A stretch of 11,982 bases of DNA from Campylobacteraceae bacterium (lineage in GTDB: Bacteria > Campylobacterota > Campylobacteria > Campylobacterales > Sulfurovaceae): the NCBI GenBank assembly GCA_027056615.1, contig JALUKJ010000150.1:1-11982 (forward strand), read 5' to 3'. Shown here in pieces: positions 6,993 to 11,982 of this stretch; the first letter of the stretch is position 1; every line of letters begins with the position of its first letter. The notes below the pieces were generated by a model that saw only the letters and a list, made by a program, of their open reading frames with translations, searched no databases and was not told the DNA's origin. Both the position numbers and the translations under genes were made by a program.

Positions 6993-7035
6993 ATATAAAA
7001 TATATTTTTTTTTTTTTTTTTTATATATTTTATAT
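6993..7035. repeat. A/T-only inverted repeat around an 18-T run
   Basis: ATATAAAATATAT (6993-7005) is perfectly complementary to ATATATTTTATAT (7023-7035), 13 bp. Past a 2-nt bulge, pairing goes on for about 8 more A/T pairs outward (6983-6990 with 7036-7043). The loop is a run of T from 7005 to 7022. It lies between the divergent hisB operon and the secreted-protein operon. All pairs are A-T, so it is a weak RNA terminator but a possible cruciform, curved-DNA or length-variable site. Confidence 0.65.
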
Positions 7036-7045
7036 TTTTATTTCT

Positions 7046-7074
7046 TTGTTTAAGCAAAATAGCTTGAATATGCT
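7046..7074 (+). promoter_or_regulatory. Possible promoter for the 7132-9247 operon
   Basis: TTGTTT (7046-7051), 17-nt spacer, TATGCT (7069-7074). The -10 is imperfect. The expected start falls at the foot of the hairpin at 7079-7095. Confidence 0.3.
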
Positions 7075-7078
7075 TTTT

Positions 7079-7095
7079 TAGTTGCTTAGCAACTA
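7079..7095 (+). other. 5' leader hairpin before the 7132 gene
   Basis: TAGTTGC-TTA-GCAACTA forms a 7-bp stem with a 3-nt loop. It is preceded by six T and followed by ATTTATTTT. If the upstream promoter is right, it sits at the very 5' end of the mRNA, a place where hairpins often stabilise transcripts. A weak bidirectional terminator is the alternative. Confidence 0.5.
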
Positions 7096-7131
7096 TTTAT
7101 TTTACAATTAACATAAAAAAGGGAAACTATT

Positions 7132-7917
7132 ATGTTTAAGTATAAAAAAGGACTTATTATAAGTCTATTAACAGGTGTAACACTTCTTAGCTCTTTAGCA
7201 GAGGCTGTCGTACCAAATGCTCCAGGAAGCTATGTTGGTGCTACTAAATTATCGGATTCATCCGTTCGTACTTCAACCAAAGACAATTCAGACAATGAAG
7301 ATGGTTTTTATGCTTCTCTATATGACTATGCAACATCAAGTTTAGTTCAAAGAAAACTAATTTCTTCTTCTAATAATAGTCTTGTCTATGCAGATTTTAC
7401 TAATTTAGTATGTGATAAAGTCTATTCAGTTGACTTTCTTGCCTTTAATTCTGATGGAAATTCGTCAAAAAGTGATAAAAGGTACTTTAATATGAAAAGT
7501 ACATTTTCAACAACATGTCCTGTTCCAGATACAGAGAAACCAAATGCTCCTGGGTCATATATTGGTGTAACAGGTATTGATAAAAATTCTGTGCAAGTGA
7601 ACTTCTTGGATAATTCAGATAATGAAGATGGTTTTTTAGTATTTAATGATAATAGAGATATTAATGTAACTATTCCTGAAAACAATGCAACTACTCCTAG
7701 TCAAACTTATGTAACGTTAACAGGTCTAACATGTGATAAAGTATACACTATTAAAGCATTAGCATTTAATAGCAATGGAAATTCTACAACAAGTGATACA
7801 CGTTCTTTTAATATTCATACTACTTTTGGTATTGATTGTGGTGGTGACGACGACAACTCTAATCCTGTTCCACCTGCATTAGACCCAACAACAATACCAT
7901 CAACAATATTTGATTAA
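7132..7917 (+). CDS. Secreted protein with two Fn3-like repeats, unknown function
   Basis: 261 residues with a clear signal peptide (MFKYKKGLIISLLTGVTLLSS, cleavage after AEA at residue 25). Two repeats offset by 109 residues follow, about 28-130 and 137-236. Each begins PNAPGSY, carries D-NSDNEDGF, then a L-CDKVY block and AFNS-GNS--SD-R-FN, and ends at a second cysteine; each repeat thus has two cysteines that could pair. The layout resembles fibronectin type III modules. In the first copy, residues before DNSDNEDGF have drifted more than in the second. A short acidic stretch (GGDDDNSN) and a Pro/Thr-rich tail follow, with no anchor. AGGGA lies 7 nt before the ATG. The gene is followed after 10 nt by another secreted-protein gene, so the two products probably act together outside the inner membrane. 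I do not recognise a named family. Confidence 0.75.
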   Translation: MFKYKKGLIISLLTGVTLLSSLAEAVVPNAPGSYVGATKLSDSSVRTSTKDNSDNEDGFYASLYDYATSSLVQRKLISSSNNSLVYADFTNLVCDKVYSVDFLAFNSDGNSSKSDKRYFNMKSTFSTTCPVPDTEKPNAPGSYIGVTGIDKNSVQVNFLDNSDNEDGFLVFNDNRDINVTIPENNATTPSQTYVTLTGLTCDKVYTIKALAFNSNGNSTTSDTRSFNIHTTFGIDCGGDDDNSNPVPPALDPTTIPSTIFD

Positions 7918-7927
7918 AGGATAAATT

Positions 7928-9247
7928 ATGTTAAAAAAATTATTATTAACAATAGTAGCAGTTATTTCATTAAGTTACAATCTATATGCTAACCAATATC
8001 ATAAATATGGTGAGTGGAATCCAGGGGGACATGGTGTCTCTGATGTTGGAGGTTTTATAGACAATAATGGTCTTTTAGGTGGTGCAGATGGAGCTCAATA
8101 TATCTTTTTTAGAGAAAACAATACAGGTTACATCTATGAAGTCAATGTGACTGGTGACCCAAATGCACACCCAGATGTTAATGGACAATCTATAGCTCCA
8201 AGAACATTTACATATATAAATCAATTTCCTGTAACTCACGCTTATGCAACAGGTGGTGAATTTTATATAGACAATACAGGTATATACTATGGGTCAGGAC
8301 GAGGTGTTAAAAAATGGGATTTTAATCTAACCAGTCAACCTGATGCAGCAACTAAGGGTATGGATGATTCTGATACACTTGCTCGAAACACTACTACAGG
8401 TGAATGGTGGACAGCAACTTGGAATAGACGTGTCTATAAATATAATAATACAATCAATACTTGGGAGTATCAATTTACCTATCCAAGTTTAGCAGGAAGT
8501 CATCATGATGGTATGGAGATAGTAAATAACCAACTATTTATGTCTGATATGACTAGTGATAAAATTATTAGATATGATATAAATGATACAACAGGAGTTG
8601 TAGATGACCCTACATCATATCAAGAATACAGCTATACAGCAGCACCAGATGTTGAAGGTATGGGATTTGGACCAAACCAACACTTTTGGATGGCAAGTGG
8701 ATGGGGTGGAACAGTTTATGAAATAGGTAATGGAAGCTTAAAACCTACCTGTTCTCAAACATTTCACTATGGAACAAATTGGCAAATGTATCGTTCTAAC
8801 TGTGATAACATAACTGTACCAGGATTTGAAGATGCTGTTATGGTTGCAGAGTCGAATGGTCAACTTAAATTTGCAACAGCTGATGCAGGTGCTACAAATT
8901 GGCTTCAGACTCATGGTTATACAGTTGTACCTCAACTTACACTTAGTTCAGGGGATGCATTCTTTACTCTTGGAAAATATAATACTATAAACAAAACGGT
9001 TGGCAATGGTGAACTTACAAATACTTTTGCAAATCTACATAATAATGTTTATAGCTTAATAGGATTTAGTTTAGCTGTTGACCTTAATTCTAAATTTGGA
9101 ACATATCCAGTTGAATCAATATCTTATTATATTAATGGTGTATGGAAAACATGGACACCAAATAACCCTAATGTAAATAATAATATTCCAGCAGGGCAAG
9201 GTATATATGTTCTTCCAAATGGAGATTTTGGAATTTTAGTAAATTAG
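7928..9247 (+). CDS. Secreted beta-propeller-like protein, unknown function
   Basis: 439 residues. The signal peptide MLKKLLLTIVAVISLSYNLYA is probably cut after Ala21. The body has repeated Gly/Asn/Tyr/Trp-rich strand-turn units that look like propeller blades (GYIYEVN; GVKKWDFN; RVYKYNN; DGMEIVNNQLFMSDMTSDKI; EGMGFGPNQHFWMASGWGG). Two cysteines (KPTCSQ and RSNCDN) could form a disulfide. The last 90 residues form a distinct domain, with SLIGFSLAVDL, then YINGVWKTWTPN and IPAGQGIYVLPNG. It resembles, from memory, a C-terminal module shared by many large secreted Campylobacterota proteins (the pattern x-NGxWxxxSP...IxAGQGFWV). AAAGGA lies 6 nt before the ATG. It forms an operon with the Fn3-like gene. 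Function not recognised; adhesion or carbohydrate binding is only a guess. Confidence 0.72.
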   Translation: MLKKLLLTIVAVISLSYNLYANQYHKYGEWNPGGHGVSDVGGFIDNNGLLGGADGAQYIFFRENNTGYIYEVNVTGDPNAHPDVNGQSIAPRTFTYINQFPVTHAYATGGEFYIDNTGIYYGSGRGVKKWDFNLTSQPDAATKGMDDSDTLARNTTTGEWWTATWNRRVYKYNNTINTWEYQFTYPSLAGSHHDGMEIVNNQLFMSDMTSDKIIRYDINDTTGVVDDPTSYQEYSYTAAPDVEGMGFGPNQHFWMASGWGGTVYEIGNGSLKPTCSQTFHYGTNWQMYRSNCDNITVPGFEDAVMVAESNGQLKFATADAGATNWLQTHGYTVVPQLTLSSGDAFFTLGKYNTINKTVGNGELTNTFANLHNNVYSLIGFSLAVDLNSKFGTYPVESISYYINGVWKTWTPNNPNVNNNIPAGQGIYVLPNGDFGILVN

Positions 9248-9333
9248 ACTATGTATTACTAACATGTATCTGAAACAATAGAAAATTATTAAAAATTGTA
9301 GTCAAAAGTTCAGTTATAAAAGCAAAATAAATG

Positions 9334-9362
9334 TTGACTTATATTTTTTATTGTGATACAAT
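9334..9362 (+). promoter_or_regulatory. Near-consensus sigma70 promoter without a clear gene
   Basis: TTGACT (9334-9339), exactly 17 nt, TACAAT (9357-9362). One of the best promoter matches in the window. Expected start near 9368. Nothing larger than a 19-codon ORF follows for 300 nt, so the product may be a non-coding RNA. Confidence 0.6.
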
Positions 9363-9366
9363 CACA
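9352..9366. promoter_or_regulatory. Inverted repeat over the -10 box (possible operator)
   Basis: TGTGAT-ACA-ATCACA is a perfect 6-bp inverted repeat that spans the TACAAT box, a typical place for a repressor site. It looks like a CRP half-site pair but the spacing is 5 instead of 6 (TGTGA-N5-TCACA), so it is not a proper CRP box. Confidence 0.45.
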
Positions 9367-9417
9367 GTCCACCTTATATAAGACGATAATAAGTCGGTGG
9401 TCATTGAAAAGTTTTCA

Positions 9418-9477
9418 ATGAAAAATAAAAAAAGAGTATCAAAAATCCTTGATATAGTTGGTAAAAAGATATATTGA
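9418..9477 (+). CDS. Possible 19-residue cationic peptide or gene remnant
   Basis: ATG to TGA reading MKNKKRVSKILDIVGKKIY. It is about 50 nt downstream of the promoter at 9334-9362, but no Shine-Dalgarno is seen and the start lies in a palindrome. The basic, amphipathic sequence could be a small peptide. It could also be the N-terminal stub of the membrane-anchored phosphatase whose C-terminal part begins at 9760, since such proteins start with a Lys-rich stretch before a membrane helix. Could equally be chance. Confidence 0.2.
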   Translation: MKNKKRVSKILDIVGKKIY

Positions 9478-9512
9478 GCGATAATGCAGTAATTGTTAGT
9501 TTTACTTATGTT

Positions 9513-9546
9513 CTTTTATAAATTTAACAATAATAATTTATAAAAG
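9513..9546. repeat. 12-bp perfect inverted repeat
   Basis: CTTTTATAAATT (9513-9524) and AATTTATAAAAG (9535-9546) flank a 10-nt loop. No T-run follows on either strand that would make a normal terminator. Possibly part of a transcript started at 9368, or an end hairpin of a small element. Confidence 0.6.
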
Positions 9547-9586
9547 TAACTAAAATGGTAGAATTCATGTATTAAATAGCAATTAC

Positions 9587-9664
9587 CTTAAGCCGCAATA
9601 GTTAGGCTACGACATCTTAACTACCGATTCCTGCAAAGGAAAGTTATAATAATAGTTTATTATA
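9587..9664 (+). ncRNA. Candidate structured RNA (pseudoknot plus GNRA hairpin)
   Basis: AGCC (9591-9594) pairs with GGCT (9605-9608), while TAGTTA (9599-9604) pairs with TAACTA (9618-9623). The two stems interleave as an H-type pseudoknot with loops of 4, 0 and 9 nt. TAGTTAGG with CTTAACTA is an alternative simple stem. A perfect TTCCT-GCAA-AGGAA hairpin with a GNRA loop (9628-9641) follows, then TATAATAA-TAGT-TTATTATA (9645-9664). No known riboswitch class matched. Strand is a guess based on the upstream promoter. Confidence 0.35.
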
Positions 9665-9679
9665 GCTAGTGAGATGAAA

Positions 9680-9708
9680 TTGAAGTAGGTAGATTATTAT
9701 TGTATAAT
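9680..9708 (+). promoter_or_regulatory. Promoter for the phosphatase remnant and eptA-like gene
   Basis: TTGAAG (9680-9685), 17-nt spacer, TATAAT (9703-9708). It is the nearest good promoter upstream of the transferase gene at 10092 and would give a long leader of nearly 400 nt that includes the broken phosphatase gene. Confidence 0.55.
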
Positions 9709-9726
9709 AGATTGATAATCATTTTC
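9708..9726. promoter_or_regulatory. Fur-box-like site at the transcription start
   Basis: By hand alignment, 15 of 19 bases match the classic GATAAT-GATAATC-ATTATC Fur box; the central TGATAATCATT is exact. In the 7-1-7 model, TGATAAT is perfect and the other arm has 5 of 7. It lies just after the -10, where Fur represses. The high A+T of the region raises the chance of a false match. Confidence 0.4.
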
Positions 9727-9759
9727 GATACTTTTATGATTTCTATTATTTTCTATTGA

Positions 9760-10092
9760 AAAGGATACTATAACGATGAGATAGCCATCTCAAAAGAGCA
9801 TAATATTACGCACTACGATTTTGGGTTTGGAGATAGAGAAAAACAATCAATTCAGACAATGAACAAGCTTGTAAAATTGATGAAAGAGGCAAAAAAGCCT
9901 CTACTCATACACTGTAAAGCAGGAGCAGACAGAACTTCTCTTGCTTCGGCACTCTATCTCTATGGTACACACGACAAACAGAACCCACAAGAGGCTATCT
10001 CTATTGTTTATGGTCATTTTCCTTGGTTAGGTTCAAAAACAAAAGCGATGGATGAGAGCTTTCTACTATATCAACAACAGAGGAGAGATTAA
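9760..10092 (+). pseudogene. 5'-truncated cysteine (tyrosine/dual-specificity) phosphatase
   Basis: The frame is open from just after a TGA at 9757-9759 to the stop at 10092 and reads like phosphatase from its first codons (YYNDEIAISKEHNITHYDFGFGD). The only ATG is at 9859, inside the domain and without a ribosome site. The C-x5-R signature is intact (LIHCKAGADRTS; Cys19 and Arg25 counted from 9859). Family members carry about 60-80 further N-terminal residues (often a membrane anchor, then the first strands and an INLRG-type motif), and none of that is found upstream in any frame. So either the 5' part was lost by deletion or insertion, or a short C-terminal protein is made. Its stop overlaps the transferase start (TAATG), so its translation may still matter for coupling. 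The pairing with a lipid A transferase hints at a role in membrane phosphate metabolism, which is inference. Confidence 0.7.
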
Positions 10093-11636
10093 TGTTTAAA
10101 AAAGAGTATACACTTCTTCAAGTGACTATTTTTGCTGTTTTTATCAACCTTATCTTATACCATTACCCCTTTATATCCTATGTGACCGAACACCTTGAAC
10201 TCTCTAAAAGCAGTGCCTACATTACTTTTGCTTGTGCTGTTATTGCTCTTTTTGGTGTTCAGATGCTTCTTTTTCATCTTATGGCACTACTTGGCGTTCG
10301 ATTTTTTAAACTTTTTTTAATGATTACCTTTGTTGCTAACTCCATTGCTTTCTATTTTGTGCAAACATACAATGTCATTCTTGACCGTGCAATGATGGAT
10401 AATACGTTCAATACTCGTTACTCGGAAGCCTCTGCCTATTTTGACCCTAAGATACTGCTATATGTTCTGCTTTTGGGTATTTTACCAAGTTTCATTATCT
10501 ATAAACTTCGGATTAAACCCTCTAAGAGAAAACATTTACTTCTATCGGGATTTGGTACGTTTATCTTAAGTGCATTAATCCTCTATCTTAACTCTTTTAC
10601 ATGGCTATGGCTCGATAAAAATGCAAAATATTTAGGGGGTCTTGCCATGCCTTGGTCGTACTCCATTAACGCTGTTCGTGTTGAACTTAAAAAGCGTAGA
10701 ACCAATCAAAAACAACTCCTCTTACCTGATGGTAAATTCAGAGACAACAATAAAACAGTAGTGGTATTGGTCATCGGAGAATCGGCACGAGCAAGTCAAT
10801 TCTCTCTTTATGGCTACAACAAAGAGACCAATCCTCAACTAAAAAAAGAGAATATTCTTGTCCTTAAAAATACCTACTCTACAGCAACATATACCACCAA
10901 ATCAGTAGCAAGTATTCTCTCTTATGATGGTTCTACCTCTAACAGTTACGAACCTCTAACTAATTACCTACACCGTATGGGGGCGTATGTAGAGTGGCGA
11001 ACAAAAAATTGGGGAGCACCTAAAGAGAAAGTTAACCATTTTTATGAAGCTGGTGAACTAAAAAAAATGTGTCAAGGTGAGGGGTGTGACTATGATGAAG
11101 TACTTATCTCCAATCTAAACAAAAGTATACTTTCAGCCAAAGAGTCTAAAATTCTTATGGTTCTTCATACAGCAGGTAGCCATGGACCAACCTATTTTAA
11201 AAAATACCCACCTAGTTTTGAACACTTCACCCCTGTGTGTAAAACGGTTGACCTCAAAGAGTGTTCTAAAGAGTCGCTCTTTAATGCCTATGACAATACC
11301 ATTCTCTATACCGATTATTTTTTAGCTAAAACTATTAATAAACTTAAAAAGCTTCACCTACCTGTTCTTTTTTTATATCTATCTGACCACGGAGAGAGCT
11401 TAGGTGAATATAACCTCTATCTTCATGGAACACCCTATGCCATAGCACCTGATGTTCAGAAAAAAATTCCTTTTATTGTTTGGGAATCAAAAGAGTTTCT
11501 TAAGCTTAAAGGGTTTACTAAACCTTATATTCGACCTAAAGAACGCTATGGACAAAATAATATTTTTCATACAGTTTTAGATGCGTTCGGGGTTGAGTCT
11601 CCTGTATATAAGAGAGTGGATGATTTGCTTAGATGA
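10092..11636 (+). CDS. eptA: Lipid A phosphoethanolamine transferase (EptA-like)
   Basis: 514-residue inner-membrane enzyme that moves phosphoethanolamine from phosphatidylethanolamine to lipid A (or another envelope glycan) on the periplasmic side, lowering negative charge. Family members protect against cationic peptides and polymyxin. About five membrane helices lie at 8-175. The sulfatase-fold catalytic domain follows: Glu230 (VIGESARAS), likely nucleophile Thr264 in STATYTT, His364 (HTAGSHGPTYFKKYP), Asp432/His433 (LSDHGESLGE) and His445 (YLHGTPYAIAP). Cysteine pairs (CQGEGC; VCKTVDLKEC) match the disulfides of the EptA group. The ATG shares its A with the upstream stop (TAATG), and AGAGGAGAG precedes it. 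EptA as opposed to EptB/C-type substrate choice cannot be settled from sequence. Confidence 0.88.
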   Translation: MFKKEYTLLQVTIFAVFINLILYHYPFISYVTEHLELSKSSAYITFACAVIALFGVQMLLFHLMALLGVRFFKLFLMITFVANSIAFYFVQTYNVILDRAMMDNTFNTRYSEASAYFDPKILLYVLLLGILPSFIIYKLRIKPSKRKHLLLSGFGTFILSALILYLNSFTWLWLDKNAKYLGGLAMPWSYSINAVRVELKKRRTNQKQLLLPDGKFRDNNKTVVVLVIGESARASQFSLYGYNKETNPQLKKENILVLKNTYSTATYTTKSVASILSYDGSTSNSYEPLTNYLHRMGAYVEWRTKNWGAPKEKVNHFYEAGELKKMCQGEGCDYDEVLISNLNKSILSAKESKILMVLHTAGSHGPTYFKKYPPSFEHFTPVCKTVDLKECSKESLFNAYDNTILYTDYFLAKTINKLKKLHLPVLFLYLSDHGESLGEYNLYLHGTPYAIAPDVQKKIPFIVWESKEFLKLKGFTKPYIRPKERYGQNNIFHTVLDAFGVESPVYKRVDDLLR

Positions 11637-11696
11637 AAAATTTAATCATAGAATATGACAAAGAGATTCTATCTTTTAACAATCCTCTATGGTTGC

Positions 11697-11982
11697 TCAA
11701 AAATCTAAACCCTCAGAGAGTACTTGCCCTACAAACTTGTCACCCTTTTCATAGGTACTCACCCTTTAGGGGTTCCTGTCATAACAATATCACCATCTTC
11801 AAAACTCATAAATGAGCTTACTTCTTTTACTACCGTTAAAGGTTTATACATCATCAACTCATAGTTTGCAAACTGTACCAACTTGTCGTTTCTATAAAGT
11901 TTCATCTCTAAAGAGTCTAATGGTACATCTAATGAGATAAACTTACTAAAAACAGATGAGCCATTAAAGGCTTTTGCCCTTT
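11697..11982 (-). pseudogene. Fumarylacetoacetate hydrolase-family protein, 3' part, frameshifted
   Basis: Reading in from the right edge (first full codon at 11980), the frame gives KAFNGSSVFSKFI, LEMKLYRNDKLVQFANYELMMYKPL and FEDGDIVMTGTPKG, the C-terminal catalytic core of FAH-family enzymes (acylpyruvate hydrolase/isomerase type). Directly after GTPKG comes a TGA (11761-11759). Adding one base at the GGG run (plus-strand CCC, 11762-11764) restores STYEKGDKFVGQVLSEG and a proper stop at 11699-11697, just what the family has next. So one G seems to be lost. The stop removes about 21 residues, including the last strands of the domain. Real mutation, sequencing error or a variable G-run cannot be told apart here. 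The 5' portion lies outside the window. It is convergent with the transferase gene. Confidence 0.8.

Larger units (their letters stand above)
9248..9858. other. 610-base spacer with promoters and RNA-like structure, no clear gene
   Basis: No credible full-length coding region on either strand. From left to right it holds: a near-consensus promoter with an overlapping inverted repeat (9334-9366), a 21-nt palindrome (9400-9420, TCATTGAAAA-G-TTTTCAATGA), a 19-codon ORF, a 12-bp hairpin, a compact structured stretch (9591-9664), a second promoter with a Fur-like site, and from 9760 the open frame of a broken phosphatase gene. It may be the scar of a lost gene or a small non-autonomous insertion. 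Confidence 0.6.

Noticed and set aside
7422-7685. 87-residue minus-strand ORF, and a similar 65-residue one at 8738-8935
   Set aside because: Both lie antisense inside the two secreted-protein genes, whose signal peptides, repeats and ribosome sites are convincing.
9352-9366. CRP binding site
   Set aside because: The half-sites TGTGA and TCACA are separated by 5 bases instead of 6, and the site overlaps the -10.
9595-9625. Integron attC site
   Set aside because: A GTTAGGC-like box is present, but there is no complementary RYYYAAC partner at a fitting distance and no integrase.
9587-9641. Cyclic-di-GMP riboswitch
   Set aside because: The TTAACTACCGAT piece recalls the 3' side of class I, but the expected CACGCAAAGGGCAAACC and GACGCAAAGCC elements are absent.
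11633-11815. 60-residue plus-strand ORF overlapping the transferase stop (ATGA)
   Set aside because: The overlap looks like coupling, but from about codon 22 it is antisense to the FAH-family remnant, its sequence has no recognisable fold, and no ribosome site stands out. A short leftover of a lost downstream gene cannot be fully excluded.
1-11982. tRNA, rRNA or CRISPR array
   Set aside because: No T-loop/acceptor pattern of a tRNA, no rRNA-like block and no regularly spaced repeats were found by eye; a tRNA or CRISPR finder run would settle it.

Overview
The window looks like chromosomal DNA of a Campylobacterota (epsilonproteobacterial) species of the Sulfurovum/Sulfurimonas/Arcobacter type. 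The evidence is the low G+C, AT-rich spacers with TATAAT-type -10 boxes, Gram-negative envelope genes (LPS export, Kdo synthesis, lipid A modification), and a hisB-kdsC-lptC run that I recall from that group. The genus is inferred, not proven.

Left end (1-840): the left part of an IscB-type (OMEGA) element on the minus strand. Its protein gene runs off the left edge. Just 5' of it lies a long multi-hairpin sequence that I read as the omegaRNA (HEARO RNA). The IscB-like protein has the PLMP/RRXRR head, RuvC-I, the Arg-rich bridge helix and RuvC-III, but the part that should hold RuvC-II and the HNH domain is cleanly absent while the frame stays open. This is the most unusual item in the window.

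890-3279: a three-gene zinc/manganese-type ABC importer (binding protein, ATPase, permease) in one tight operon. Then come a small outer-membrane beta-barrel protein (3399-3896) and an NlpC/P60 cell-wall hydrolase lipoprotein (3978-5315) with a promoter so close to its ATG that the mRNA should be leaderless.

5296-6865 (minus): hisB, kdsC and lptC, overlapping one another. They cover one step of histidine synthesis, the phosphatase step of Kdo synthesis, and LPS transport. lptC overlaps the lipoprotein gene tail to tail.

6866-7131: a spacer with the hisB promoter, an A/T-only inverted repeat around an 18-T run, and a 5' hairpin. 7132-9247: a two-gene operon for secreted proteins of unknown function, one with two Fn3-like repeats with paired cysteines and one resembling a beta-propeller.

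9248-9858: about 610 bases with no convincing gene but much structure: a near-consensus promoter overlapped by an inverted repeat, a 12-bp hairpin, a possible pseudoknot with a GNRA hairpin, and a second strong promoter followed by a Fur-box-like site. It leads into the 3' part of a cysteine phosphatase gene that has lost its N-terminal region (9760-10092). That is translationally coupled to an EptA-like lipid A phosphoethanolamine transferase (10092-11636). At the right edge (minus) is the 3' end of a fumarylacetoacetate hydrolase-family gene with an apparent one-base frameshift.
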